Assembly: GCA_903858115.1 (NCBI GenBank)
Contig: CAIOHR010000380.1
Location: 124,001-188,000 of the forward strand
Length of the DNA: 64,000 nucleotides
Reading direction: 5' to 3'
DNA from: an uncultured Pirellula sp.
GTDB lineage: Bacteria > Planctomycetota > Planctomycetia > Pirellulales > Pirellulaceae
Shown here: positions 8,375-17,340 of the stretch, one piece after another
Layout: every line of letters starts with the position of its first letter
Position numbering within the stretch: the stretch's first letter is position 1
The notes under the pieces: generated by a model
The model's input: the letters and a program-made list of their open reading frames with translations, nothing else
Database searches by the model: none
What the model was told of the DNA's origin: nothing
Program-made: the position numbers and the translations under genes

Positions 8375-9545
8375 CCATCGCCAGAGTCATCAGATACTGT
8401 GCTTCGAAATGACCGAGGCCTCCTGTGATGCATGTCGATTCGTTGAACGCAACATGCGGATCAGGACGGCAACAATCCGAAACCAACAACGTTGGTACAG
8501 GATGCCATGAGTGGCTTTGTAGGAAACTCGGTGTACTGTGATCACCAGTGACAATGAGCACCGTCGGGTTGAGCTTTTCAATGCGTGGCAAAATTCCATC
8601 GAGCTCTTCGATCCGCTTTACCTTTTCGGTAAAATTACCATCTTCACCTGTGCTGTCGGTGTATTTGAAGTGGATGAAAAAGAAATCGTAGTCCTTCCAG
8701 GATTGCTCGAGCGTGTCGATTTGCTCTGACAACGTCTGAGCTTTACCGACGATCTCCATGCCGACCAATCGGGCCAAACCTTTGTACATCGGGTAAACAG
8801 CAATCGCGGCTGATTTGAGGCCATACACTTCGCCGTACGACGGCAAAGCAGGCTTGTTCGCAAAGCCGCGCATCGTATGAAAATTGGCCTTGGGTTGCCC
8901 GGCAAGGATCTTCTTGGCTTGGGTCAAGAACTCTTTTGCAACAGCAGCCGTCTTCTGGCTTGCTGGGTCATTGGCGACGGGATCAAGTGGCGGAACGCCT
9001 GTTCGTTGCGGATCGGTATCTGCTACGTTTCCACCCAGTCCCTCGCCTCGGAAAACGACTACAAAGCGATGCTCCTTGACCGGCTCCACAAAAATTTCGA
9101 TCCCCGGAATCTTGATTTGCCGGAGCGAGATGGCGATAGGAGCACTATCTTCGGAACTGATTCGACCGGCACGCCTATCGGAAATGTTTCCACTAGAATC
9201 CAATGTGCAAAAATTGCAGCGAATCGCAACATCGCCATCTCGCAACTCAAAGCCGATGCCTGTCGCTTCGAGGGCTCCACGACCGATCTGGTACTTGAGC
9301 GGGTCATAGCCGAACAATCCTAAATGCCCAGGCCCACTTCCCGGGGCAATCCCTGGCTTCACCGGAATACTCGCCCCTTGAACGCCTCGCTTCGCCAGGT
9401 TGGCAAGGTTCGGCACAACGGCTGTTTCCAATTCAGTTTTCCCGCCTGGACTCATGGGAAGTCCACCAAGCCCGTCGGCTACGAACATCACTATCTTGCT
9501 GTCATTGGCGAGTTGCAGTTCACGAGTCAAATCGTGCATATCCAT
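8340..9545 (-). CDS. apgM: 2,3-bisphosphoglycerate-independent phosphoglycerate mutase, archaeal type
   Basis: A 401-residue alkaline-phosphatase-superfamily mutase that interconverts 3- and 2-phosphoglycerate in glycolysis/gluconeogenesis. The opening VMFVADGLGGLP carries the first metal Asp, and the GHLGLFGYDPLKYQIGRGAL block is characteristic of the ApgM branch rather than of bacterial GpmI. Near the C-terminus, TGDHSTPSFLQSHSWHPVP carries the remaining metal-binding Asp/His residues. The start at 9545 gives the normal family length; Met3 is an alternative. It is a single gene convergent with the HTTM gene (35 bp overlap). Archaeal-type mutases are common in planctomycetes and other deep-branching bacteria. 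Confidence 0.93.
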   Translation of the reverse strand: MDMHDLTRELQLANDSKIVMFVADGLGGLPMSPGGKTELETAVVPNLANLAKRGVQGASIPVKPGIAPGSGPGHLGLFGYDPLKYQIGRGALEATGIGFELRDGDVAIRCNFCTLDSSGNISDRRAGRISSEDSAPIAISLRQIKIPGIEIFVEPVKEHRFVVVFRGEGLGGNVADTDPQRTGVPPLDPVANDPASQKTAAVAKEFLTQAKKILAGQPKANFHTMRGFANKPALPSYGEVYGLKSAAIAVYPMYKGLARLVGMEIVGKAQTLSEQIDTLEQSWKDYDFFFIHFKYTDSTGEDGNFTEKVKRIEELDGILPRIEKLNPTVLIVTGDHSTPSFLQSHSWHPVPTLLVSDCCRPDPHVAFNESTCITGGLGHFEAQYLMTLAMANAGRLGKFGA

Positions 9546-9747
9546 GGGATCGATCCAGGTTCGAGGAGGAATTGAATTTTTGGATATTCGATCAGATCTC
9601 AGTGAGATGACAAGCGGAATTGCGAGAGAGCCTTTTCGGAGCGGTCAATCCTGGTTATCGTTGGCAGTCTTTGATGAATGGGTATCGGGCTCGCTTGGTT
9701 GATTGAACTGCAAAGCCCATACAAGTTGGTCGACACTCGAGGTTCTC

Positions 9748-10896
9748 ATGTTTTCTTACAAAGCAGCAGTCGTTGGCACAGGCTTCATCGCGCCCGTCCA
9801 CATCGAGGCACTTCTGCGGGCTGGAGTGAGAGTTCGAGGAATTCTGGGAACGACTTTGAAGAAGTCCCAACATGTCGCCGATCGATTCGGAATCGAACGA
9901 GCTTATAGCGACTATCAAGAACTCCTCTCGGATGACCAAGTCGACGTTGTGCACTTAACCAGCCCCAACCGCTACCACTATTCGCAAGCGATCCAAGCGA
10001 TGGAAGCTGGCAAACATGTACTCTGCGAAAAACCGCTGGCGATGAACTCGACTGAGAGCGCCGAGTTGGTGAGACGAGCTGCGTTGTCGCCTCTCAAGAC
10101 GGGAGTCAATTATAACGTCCGCTATTACCCTGTTTGTATCGAAGCAGCTGAAAGAGTTCGTTCGGGTGACATCGGTGACATCTTTCATGTCTCAGGGTGC
10201 TATGTCCAAGACTGGTTGCACCAGCCCACCGATTTCAATTGGAGGGTCCTCGGATCCGAAGGTGGATCGCTCCGTGCATTGGCAGACATAGGGACGCATT
10301 GGCTCGATCTGGTGCAATCGATCACCGGTCTCGAGGTCGCCTCCGTGTGTGCCGATTTGCAAACCGTACATCCGATTCGTCAACGTCCCGTAGGTGAAGT
10401 GGAGACGTTTTCGGAAAAAATGCGATCGGAGCCGCAACCGCGAAGCGATGTTACCATTGATACAGAAGATTATGGCGCTGTCTTGATTCGCTTCCGCAAC
10501 GGAGCCAGGGGTACCATGCATGTCTCGCAAGTGACGGCGGGACACAAAAACACCATTCGCTTCGAGGTCGCCGGCTCCCATCAAACCATTGGGTGGAATA
10601 GCCAACATCCAGACGAGTTGTGGATAGGGAATCGCAATAAACAAAATGAGATCGTGGTGCGCGATCCGGCATTGATGTCATCCCGCGCCAGCCGTCACAC
10701 TTCCTATCCCGGCGGACATAACGAAGGTTTTCCAGATACGTTCAAACAGTTATTTCGATCGTTCTATTCTGCCATCGCTGGTGACACGAACGGAGATTGG
10801 AACCCTTATCCGACCTTCGCGGATGGACATCGCGAGATTCTGCTTTGCGAAGCAATTTTGGCTAGCGCTAACGAACAACGATGGGTCAATCTATAA
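9748..10896 (+). CDS. Gfo/Idh/MocA family oxidoreductase
   Basis: A 382-residue NAD(P)-dependent dehydrogenase. The N-terminal Rossmann fold begins at the start codon (MFSYKAAVVGTGFIAPVHIE, a GxGxxA nucleotide-binding loop). The family's EKP motif is present in AGKHVLCEKPLAMNS. A C-terminal alpha/beta substrate domain contains DIGTHWLDL, which carries the usual catalytic Asp/His pair. ATG 9748 is chosen over an upstream start at 9703 because it places the Rossmann beta strand at the N-terminus. Members oxidise or reduce sugars and related polyols; substrate is not predictable here. No signal peptide is present, so it is cytoplasmic. It is followed 3 bp later by a HEAT-like gene and then bluB, so the three probably share a transcript. 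Confidence 0.92.
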   Translation: MFSYKAAVVGTGFIAPVHIEALLRAGVRVRGILGTTLKKSQHVADRFGIERAYSDYQELLSDDQVDVVHLTSPNRYHYSQAIQAMEAGKHVLCEKPLAMNSTESAELVRRAALSPLKTGVNYNVRYYPVCIEAAERVRSGDIGDIFHVSGCYVQDWLHQPTDFNWRVLGSEGGSLRALADIGTHWLDLVQSITGLEVASVCADLQTVHPIRQRPVGEVETFSEKMRSEPQPRSDVTIDTEDYGAVLIRFRNGARGTMHVSQVTAGHKNTIRFEVAGSHQTIGWNSQHPDELWIGNRNKQNEIVVRDPALMSSRASRHTSYPGGHNEGFPDTFKQLFRSFYSAIAGDTNGDWNPYPTFADGHREILLCEAILASANEQRWVNL

Positions 10897-10899
10897 TCT

Positions 10900-11979
10900 A
10901 TGGCAGTGCAAGATAGTCAATTGGTCCAATGGCTCGAACACGAGCAAGTGTCGATCCGTTCCGCCTCGCTCGATCTGCTAAGTAGCAGTTACAGCACCAA
11001 TCATCGTTGGTGCACCGGAGTGTTTCATGCATGGGATCGCTTCGGCCCACAGAATTCCTTCCCCGAGTTTCCATTGCTAACACACTTGGAGATCCCCAGC
11101 GAATTGGTCCCGGAATGCATTCAGCGGGCAGCAGCTATGAGCCAAGGGAAAGCGATTATCGATCGAGGCTGCCGATGTGCAGGAAAGTTGATTGAAGCGG
11201 TTTCCGTGTCTTCTCCCAAGAATTTTTTAGACCATCTGGAATCTATCGATAGCCTGAAGAAACAATCGAAGATCTTCTTCCGAGTCGATTTGGATCGGAT
11301 GCGATATCGGGCCGAACACTTTCTACGAGACCAATTTGATCCGCTGGATGAGTGGTTTACCAAAGAGGTAGAACCTACGTTACCCTACGGATTGTATCCA
11401 CACATCGAATCTAGCTTTCTCCGTGGGCAAGCAGACGATGCATTGCGATCTGGTTTTGGCCAACTCGCGTCGGACAATCGCAAATCGCATGTGCTCGAGG
11501 GGTGTTTTGAACTCGCTTCACGCTACCGACTCCTGGGATACGAAACGTATTTCGCAGATGGATTAAATGATGAAGACTCGTCGATTGCTGACGCTTCCGC
11601 CATCGCTTTGTCCCGCTGCCGCAATGACCACGTCTTGTCGCTGATCGCAGAGAGGTTCGCTGGTTACACACGAGCTGGCCAGTTGCGTAGCATCGATGTT
11701 CTACGACGAAGTCGATTGCCGAAGACGCCACAGCTGCTTCGTTTTTTGCGAGGACCTGCTTTAGATGGATCGGTACAAAATGCATTGCGAGTCGCCGAAG
11801 TCTTGCAGTTCGATTTTTCTGAGTTAGAGGAATGGCTCGAATCGTTAATGGTCATGGATGATCCATCGATCGCGCGTGTCCAGCCGTTGCTTAGCCTTGT
11901 TGGACCACTTAGCGAGAGTCTTGCCAGCGACGACCGAGCTCGAACCCTTCATCTCGTGAAGACAAGATTGCATAGTTGA
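10900..11979 (+). CDS. Hypothetical protein, HEAT-like helical repeats
   Basis: A 359-residue cytoplasmic-looking protein without signal or membrane segments. It is largely alpha-helical. In the C-terminal half, units such as SSIADASAIALSRCRNDHVL and ALRVAEVLQFDFSELEEWLE resemble HEAT/armadillo repeats. The N-terminal half contains two Cys residues in DRGCRCAG. It begins 3 bp after the oxidoreductase stop and ends 2 bp before bluB, so it is embedded in that operon. I do not recognise a family. A scaffold or adaptor role would be a guess from the repeat architecture. Confidence 0.7.
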   Translation: MAVQDSQLVQWLEHEQVSIRSASLDLLSSSYSTNHRWCTGVFHAWDRFGPQNSFPEFPLLTHLEIPSELVPECIQRAAAMSQGKAIIDRGCRCAGKLIEAVSVSSPKNFLDHLESIDSLKKQSKIFFRVDLDRMRYRAEHFLRDQFDPLDEWFTKEVEPTLPYGLYPHIESSFLRGQADDALRSGFGQLASDNRKSHVLEGCFELASRYRLLGYETYFADGLNDEDSSIADASAIALSRCRNDHVLSLIAERFAGYTRAGQLRSIDVLRRSRLPKTPQLLRFLRGPALDGSVQNALRVAEVLQFDFSELEEWLESLMVMDDPSIARVQPLLSLVGPLSESLASDDRARTLHLVKTRLHS

Positions 11980-11981
11980 TT

Positions 11982-12683
11982 ATGCAAGTGAATGCAAAAT
12001 CAGTTGTGCAAGAATCAGAGGCAGCGCACTCGCCCCCTTTCATGTCTGACCATCCGGTATTTGACGAGATCTTCGGTCAACAGCTCAAGGAGCTGTTTCG
12101 ATATCGCAGGGACGTCCGCCACTTCAAGGAGATACCTGTTCCGAACGAATTAATCCAGAAAGCAATCGAAATGGCATTCTTAGCGCCCTCGGTAGGGTTA
12201 TCCGAGCCATGGCGTTATGTTTGGATCGAGTCTACGGAAAACAAGCGACTGGTTTCACAGGAATTTGAGCGAGCCAATTTTGAAGCATCGAAAAACTACG
12301 ATACAGATATTCAAACGGAGTACCTACGCCTAAAGCTCGCAGGTTTGAAAGTCGCCCCGGTGCACATCGCTGTTTTCGAGTGCCAGGCACCAACTCAAGG
12401 AAAAGGACTTGGTCGGCAGACCATGCCTGAGACTACTCTTTATTCCGTTATGGCATCGATCCAAAATCTCTGGTTAGCCTGCACATCTGTCGGGCTCGGT
12501 ATGGGATGGGTTTCCATCTTGGATCCGTCAGCGATTTCCAAGATCCTAGATGTCGACCCGACATGGAGATTAGTTGCGTATCTGTGCATTGGCTGGCCCG
12601 CCATGACCGGTGCCGTACCAGAGTTAGAACGTGCAGGATGGGAAAAGCGTCACGACCCGTCCGAGAAGATTTTGCGCCGCTAA
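11982..12683 (+). CDS. bluB: 5,6-dimethylbenzimidazole synthase
   Basis: A 233-residue nitroreductase-fold protein with strong BluB signatures: FRYRRDVRHFKEIPVP, APSVGLSEPWRYVWIE, LKVAPVHIAVFEC, GLGRQTMPETTLYSVMASIQ and GMGWVSILDP. BluB uses oxygen to fragment reduced FMN and form 5,6-dimethylbenzimidazole, the lower ligand of vitamin B12. ATG 11982 is used rather than TTG 11976. The N-terminal extension (about 25 residues, Ser/Glu-rich) is longer than typical. It sits at the end of an operon with a Gfo/Idh oxidoreductase and a HEAT-like protein, not with cob genes. No cobalamin riboswitch was seen upstream. Confident on family. Confidence 0.92.
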   Translation: MQVNAKSVVQESEAAHSPPFMSDHPVFDEIFGQQLKELFRYRRDVRHFKEIPVPNELIQKAIEMAFLAPSVGLSEPWRYVWIESTENKRLVSQEFERANFEASKNYDTDIQTEYLRLKLAGLKVAPVHIAVFECQAPTQGKGLGRQTMPETTLYSVMASIQNLWLACTSVGLGMGWVSILDPSAISKILDVDPTWRLVAYLCIGWPAMTGAVPELERAGWEKRHDPSEKILRR

Positions 12684-12719
12684 GAATAACAGGGCGATGG
12701 CTCTATCCTGCACCATGAA

Positions 12720-13994
12720 CTAGACCATCAACGACCTCTTGAGAATTTGCATGGTTGCTTTCTGACGATCGGTGACAATCTTCTGAGCACGAAGCACTTG
12801 ATTCTTGGCATCTGCGGGATCGGAGATCATGGACAATACTGCCGGTGCCAATTTGCGCCGTTCCGACTCTTGATCAAAATCGAAAAGCCAACCATCGAGA
12901 CCGATATCCCGCCACATCAATCCTTTGCTGGTTTGTTCTGCCCAACGACAGACGATTGCAGGCACACCATTCCCAATGCACATAATGGGACTATGCATTT
13001 CATGCCCAAACAGACCGGCGCTCATTCGATACGTGCTGATCGCTTCATCGGTAAGCCAATATTGCTGTCGCCACACGACTCTCGATTTTGCCGAGTCCGG
13101 CAATGCATCGTAGATCATCTCCTTGGCGACCGCCATTTGAGTCCGGTCTTCGGGACACAACAGAACCTTGAGTTTAGAATTCTCAAGCACCGTGAGAATT
13201 GCATCGCGAAGCGGCTTGCAGTCTTGTTCCTTCATCGCTTCGTTGCGTGCATGCTTGCTTTCGTCTTTTGTGACTTTCTTTTCTGGGATCGTCCAATAAG
13301 GAGTGAATCGCAATCGAGGAATACAACAAACAAATTCTCTCTCGTGAAGTTTGTTGGATCGAACAAATTCTTTGGCGCTGGCTGTATCTTCCAAGTCAAC
13401 AGCGAACGCGCCATCAGGTCCGAACTCCATCGTTGGACAAACACACCCCATACGTTTAGCAAGTTCTAAGGAAACCGAGTCTCGGAAAAACACAAACTTC
13501 GCAGCACTAAGGACATCTAGCGTCTTCTTCAGTGCATCATTGGGTGTAGGTCGCGTAGCGCTCGACTCTTGCGCCGAAAACGTAATTCCGTAGACACCGT
13601 ACGGCTTTCCCGTTGCTGAACTCCACTTCTCTATATCACGTTGGGCGACCAGTGAAGGTCCGGATCCATGCAATAGGAAATCGCACACCTCCATTGCGCG
13701 CGTGACAGCATCGTTTCCTTGCACGATCGCAAGGCTAGGAAATCGTTTTCGTAGCATCTCCTCTACACCATTGTCGACTCGCATCGGCCACAGTTGAACT
13801 TCTGCCTCGGGCAAGTACTTCTCCAAAATCGCCAAGACCCCTGGTGTATGTGCAATGTCGCCGATATTCACCGTCTGCCATGAGGATCTCAGCAAAACTT
13901 TAGGTTTGCGGGCTAGACTTCCTCGAACATGATTCCAGGAATGAGCCGCTACCGAGGTGGCAAGTAAACTGTTTACAAAATGGCGACGATCCAT
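12720..13994 (-). CDS. Polysaccharide pyruvyl transferase family protein, exported
   Basis: A 424-residue protein from the ATG at 13994. The N-terminus MDRRHFVNSLLATSVAAHSW looks like a twin-arginine signal (RRHF then a hydrophobic stretch). The mature part has the polysaccharide pyruvyl transferase layout: SWQTVNIGDIAHTPGVLAIL near the start, DFLLHGSGPSLV, a mid-protein FFRDSVSLELAKRMG and a late GHEMHSPIMCIGNGVPAI block. Enzymes of this superfamily transfer pyruvate ketals to surface sugars or act as glycosyltransferase-like proteins. An exported version is unusual, because the donor phosphoenolpyruvate is cytoplasmic, so this copy may be a secreted variant with another role. It lies 23 bp downstream of the anti-sigma-like gene on the same strand. 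Confidence 0.75.
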   Translation of the reverse strand: MDRRHFVNSLLATSVAAHSWNHVRGSLARKPKVLLRSSWQTVNIGDIAHTPGVLAILEKYLPEAEVQLWPMRVDNGVEEMLRKRFPSLAIVQGNDAVTRAMEVCDFLLHGSGPSLVAQRDIEKWSSATGKPYGVYGITFSAQESSATRPTPNDALKKTLDVLSAAKFVFFRDSVSLELAKRMGCVCPTMEFGPDGAFAVDLEDTASAKEFVRSNKLHEREFVCCIPRLRFTPYWTIPEKKVTKDESKHARNEAMKEQDCKPLRDAILTVLENSKLKVLLCPEDRTQMAVAKEMIYDALPDSAKSRVVWRQQYWLTDEAISTYRMSAGLFGHEMHSPIMCIGNGVPAIVCRWAEQTSKGLMWRDIGLDGWLFDFDQESERRKLAPAVLSMISDPADAKNQVLRAQKIVTDRQKATMQILKRSLMV

Positions 13995-14017
13995 AGGTTT
14001 ACCCATACCGAACTACA

Positions 14018-15310
14018 TTAGGGACGAATTCTTCTGCGGCGAGATTCTTCGAGAATCCGTCGCTTTGCACTACTGGGATCCGTCAGGTCCAACGACTCTC
14101 TCCATTTAGGCGATATCTTTTCGTAGGTTTCGACAATACTCTGATCAGATCCCCAGCGATTGGGAGCAAGCGTATGGAACATGACTTCCATTTGCTGAGT
14201 CGGGCTTAAATTCTTGAATAGTGACTGACCATTTTCTGACAGGTTGGGAGAAAGGGAACTCAGCAGTTCGAGGATCTGCGGACGATCTGCGGATTCGACA
14301 AAACGATAGGCAAACAAATTGACCAGCGAATCCAGCCCTCGCTGACCATCCGACAACGAGCGTCTCATGAAGTCGGGAACCTTTTTCAGAAGCTCAGGCT
14401 CGAGATAGTTCTCACACCAATCCTTGATCGCATCGCTATCTTGAGACGAAAGCTTATGAATAAAGTAGTGTTTGGCGGCATAGAAATACATTTGAGATTT
14501 GATGTATTGAAGTCGCGTTTGTCCCTTGAGCCCGTTGAGATCGCGGCGCTCCGAATTGGGAAGTGAGTCCATCAACAAACCAATGACCCTCACAGTATCT
14601 TGTACTTTTTTGCTATTTGGCCGCTCTTCAACTTTCTTTTGAATCGCTTCAAATCGAGTCCTCGACTCGACATTCATTCTTCGAAGCGAATCGAAGTCGC
14701 TTTCTAGCTTCGCCTGCTGATCAATCGACATACTCGCAACCCAATCGACGCGGTCGCTCAGTATTACGGGTGGGGTTTCTACAAACTTGTCGGCCAAATG
14801 CTCTTTGAGGCACTCAACGACAAAAGTCTCCTCACTCAATTTGGTTGCAATGTCGAGCTCATTCACATCCATCCAACCCGAGAGATTGCTCACGATGCCA
14901 AGCTCTTGTAACTGTCGATTGGATTCGGTGTTGCGGATAAAAAAAGCAGCCATTATGGCAGCAACCGCGACACCCGCAAGCCCGATCAAAAATCGGGCAT
15001 TCTTCGAAAACCTACCAACAGGTCGAACCGTCGGGGCAGGTAGTACCTCTGCCGGCGGAACTCCGCAAACATCGCGAATGACATGTTCGATCGTGCTTTG
15101 TGTAAACCGTTGATCGTATGGAGTCTCCGGGAGCTCATCGAGCAGCTCATACGATTTGCGCAGCTCCGCTAACCGCATTCTCAACGTTTCATCATCGATG
15201 AGCCTTTGCTCCAAATCCTTGGATTCGTCAATCGACAACTCACCGTCCAAGTAAGCGGTCAACTGCTCATCGAGATCGTTCATTTCTGGATAATCTACAG
15301 GATTGCTCAT
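14018..15310 (-). CDS. Membrane-bound anti-sigma-like regulatory protein
   Basis: A 430-residue protein whose start overlaps the ECF sigma gene's stop by 4 bp (ATGA). Residues 10-60 (LDEQLTAYLDGELSIDESKD and following) match the short N-terminal anti-sigma segment common in planctomycete regulators. One membrane helix lies at about residues 107-126 (FLIGLAGVAVAAIMAAFFI). The remaining roughly 300 residues form an extracytoplasmic helical domain that I do not recognise. The layout fits a protein that holds the sigma factor at the membrane and releases it on an envelope signal. There is no HxxxCxxC zinc motif, so it is not a ZAS-type anti-sigma factor. Confidence 0.75.
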   Translation of the reverse strand: MSNPVDYPEMNDLDEQLTAYLDGELSIDESKDLEQRLIDDETLRMRLAELRKSYELLDELPETPYDQRFTQSTIEHVIRDVCGVPPAEVLPAPTVRPVGRFSKNARFLIGLAGVAVAAIMAAFFIRNTESNRQLQELGIVSNLSGWMDVNELDIATKLSEETFVVECLKEHLADKFVETPPVILSDRVDWVASMSIDQQAKLESDFDSLRRMNVESRTRFEAIQKKVEERPNSKKVQDTVRVIGLLMDSLPNSERRDLNGLKGQTRLQYIKSQMYFYAAKHYFIHKLSSQDSDAIKDWCENYLEPELLKKVPDFMRRSLSDGQRGLDSLVNLFAYRFVESADRPQILELLSSLSPNLSENGQSLFKNLSPTQQMEVMFHTLAPNRWGSDQSIVETYEKISPKWRESLDLTDPSSAKRRILEESRRRRIRP

Positions 15311-15990
15311 TCGTCTTCACCTTGCGATGCCGGGGATGAGTCGTCTGCAACGACACTCGCTTTGGGTGTAAGCCCAAGATCAATATAGGGTTCCAGTAAA
15401 TTCTTCAGGTTCCCGCGCGCGCGGCTCAGTAGGGATTTGACCGCCTGGACACTCATACCCATCGTATCTGCAATCTCCTGATAACTCATTCCTTCAAACT
15501 TGCTAAGCATGATGGCGGTCCGTTGTCTTTCCCCAAGCGCCTGCAACGACTGAAGGACGATGCTCGACCGCTCTGCCGTGTCGAGAGGCCGTGCAGGATG
15601 AAATCCGCTTGGAGCAACCGCAACATTTTCAAGGAGCATTTCACCAGAGGAGGAATTCTCACCTTTAGAAAGCTGGTATTCCTTTCGATGAGAAGAGTCT
15701 CGCAAGTAGTTGGATGCAATGTTGTGAGCAATTCGATACATCCAGGTCGTGAATTTCGCAGTCGGAACGTAAGATTTCCTTGCCTTAAAGACGCGGAGAA
15801 AAACCTCCTGAGCCAAATCTTCTGCCTGTTGCACATTCGAAACCCATCCCTGCATAAACCGAATGATTTTCCCTTGATGTCGATCGATTAGCATCTCAAA
15901 AGCCACGGCATCATCATCGCGCACGCGCAGCATCAAACCCACGTCGGGGTCGACCCTGTCTTCTTGTTGCGCTCTGCTATCGTCCGTCAA
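15307..15990 (-). CDS. ECF-type RNA polymerase sigma factor
   Basis: A 227-residue sigma-70 family factor. Region 2 spans about residues 25-95, with the core-binding and -10 recognition part AEDLAQEVFLRVFKARKSY and TTWMYRIAHNIASNYLRD. Region 4 lies at about 145-200, with the helix-turn-helix SYQEIADTMGMSVQAVKSLL and the RARGNLKNLL tail. Region 3 is absent, as in ECF factors. A 25-residue Ser/Asp-rich C-terminal tail overlaps the downstream anti-sigma-like gene. Together with the following pyruvyl transferase-like gene it forms a three-gene minus-strand operon. Its signal and regulon are unknown. Confidence 0.92.
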   Translation of the reverse strand: MTDDSRAQQEDRVDPDVGLMLRVRDDDAVAFEMLIDRHQGKIIRFMQGWVSNVQQAEDLAQEVFLRVFKARKSYVPTAKFTTWMYRIAHNIASNYLRDSSHRKEYQLSKGENSSSGEMLLENVAVAPSGFHPARPLDTAERSSIVLQSLQALGERQRTAIMLSKFEGMSYQEIADTMGMSVQAVKSLLSRARGNLKNLLEPYIDLGLTPKASVVADDSSPASQGEDE

Positions 15991-16263
15991 TGTCTTTACT
16001 CTTGATCGCTAGAACCATTCATGGAACACCAGCCATGCGAATTTGTTCCGCTCCTCCGGCTTCAGTTTCCTAAGTCTATGCGAATCACCAGGTAGCCGCC
16101 AGTAATCTGCACCATTATCAAACGCAACGCCCTCTCCAGGGATGCCCGTTGAAGCATCATTTCCCAATGATGTGGATCAATTTCTCTTGACTCGTCTGAA
16201 ACCCATTGAATAGTCTATATACGGGGTAGAGGGTTCCGTGGGACTTTCTAAGGAGTATTCAGT

Positions 16264-16809
16264 ATGCAATTCGAGCACGATTCTTCCAGTTCGAGCGATA
16301 ACCTACTCGAACGTTTTTTTACAGGACTTTCGGAATACGCGTTTTACTCCCAACTGGGGGTGACGGATACCGAGCTTGTCTCGTACGTTAGCAGACTTCT
16401 GATCCGGTTTACGAAAACGGACACGCTTCATCGCATTCGCCAGTTGAACGGAAAACGCGCGACGGAAGTGGTGACGATGATGACCGAAGCTCAAAATCGA
16501 GTGGGCATCGCTCGGCGAGAAGTCCATCGTCATATAGGAGACTTCACGCTCTTCTGGACAGGTCTTTACCCGGAATCTCTTCGCGGATTGCAGGCTGCGA
16601 ATAAATCCGATCAATTCTTTAGCTACTGCTACGAAGGTAAGAAAGCCTACGAAATCGCTAGCGAGATCGAAACAGACGACGACTCAGTAGCCACCAACGA
16701 TCTTTTGCATCGATTGAGCAATCAATTCGAGATGTGCGCTTATGGTCTCCGAGAGATTCGACGCCAATGGGAAGAGAAACCGGGATCCGACGGAGCCATC
16801 ATTCTTTAG
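16264..16809 (+). CDS. Conserved hypothetical protein
   Basis: A 181-residue protein, predicted helical, without signal peptide or membrane helix. It starts with a Ser-rich stretch (DSSSSSD) and contains RRHEV-like basic segments (VGIARREVHRHIGDFTLFW) and SDQFFSYCYEGKKAYEIASE. Spacing from the divergent sigma factor is 273 bp. An AGGAG sequence about 10 bp before the ATG (TAAGGAGTATTCAGT) is an unusually good Shine-Dalgarno for this window. I do not recognise the family. It is a confident gene call because of the RBS, the composition and the absence of a competing frame. Confidence 0.75.
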   Translation: MQFEHDSSSSSDNLLERFFTGLSEYAFYSQLGVTDTELVSYVSRLLIRFTKTDTLHRIRQLNGKRATEVVTMMTEAQNRVGIARREVHRHIGDFTLFWTGLYPESLRGLQAANKSDQFFSYCYEGKKAYEIASEIETDDDSVATNDLLHRLSNQFEMCAYGLREIRRQWEEKPGSDGAIIL

Positions 16810-16846
16810 AGACAGTTCTGTCTTTCAAGCAAGCGATAGAGCAGGC

Positions 16847-17338
16847 CTAGGTCGATTGCGATTCTGAATGGCTTGGCGAATGGCAATAATGTGATGCAGC
16901 AATACCGCAAAGTGGCAACCCGAAGAGCGGATAAATCAATCCGACAAACCACATGCCCGTCGTGAGCCAAAGATAAATCGCGTGCTTCGCGTAAAAACCA
17001 TCAGTGATCGTCTTGAGCTCAAAATCCATCTCGGCCGAAAGTTGCCAGTGCACAATCACCAAAGACGCCAAGAGGAAGAACTGCACAACTATTAGCCATT
17101 TTTGCCATCGAGAACGCCCCCATGCCGAAACGGCTATTCCCATAGCGAGATAAACTACGGCAGAACCGTGGAGCCAAGCGGTTACTCGTTGTGTTACAAA
17201 TCCTTGTTCCAACGCCCCGATAGACTCCGTTGCAACAGGAACCACGATGGCAGCATATAACGTCAGACCTCCCCACCAAACGGACCACGCGAGAATATGC
17301 AGATAGCTCAGCGCGCGAAGTATCAACTCTCTCTTCAT
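16847..17338 (-). CDS. Four-helix integral membrane protein
   Basis: A 163-residue protein with four hydrophobic helices at about residues 7-33, 53-72, 80-101 and 118-147, the last possibly two short helices. Conserved-looking His residues occur in SYLHILAWSVWWGG and in the third helix, HWQL. The pattern is reminiscent of small heme- or copper-related membrane proteins (DUF4149/CopD-like), but that is only a resemblance. It starts 2 bp after the ABC permease stop and is the last gene of a tightly packed four-gene operon. The function is unknown. Confidence 0.75.
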   Translation of the reverse strand: MKRELILRALSYLHILAWSVWWGGLTLYAAIVVPVATESIGALEQGFVTQRVTAWLHGSAVVYLAMGIAVSAWGRSRWQKWLIVVQFFLLASLVIVHWQLSAEMDFELKTITDGFYAKHAIYLWLTTGMWFVGLIYPLFGLPLCGIAASHYCHSPSHSESQST

Positions 17339-17340
17339 GA

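Noticed and set aside
11900..11981. Cobalamin riboswitch before bluB
   Set aside because: bluB starts 2 bp after the preceding gene, so there is no leader of the needed length; no B12-box sequence was seen.
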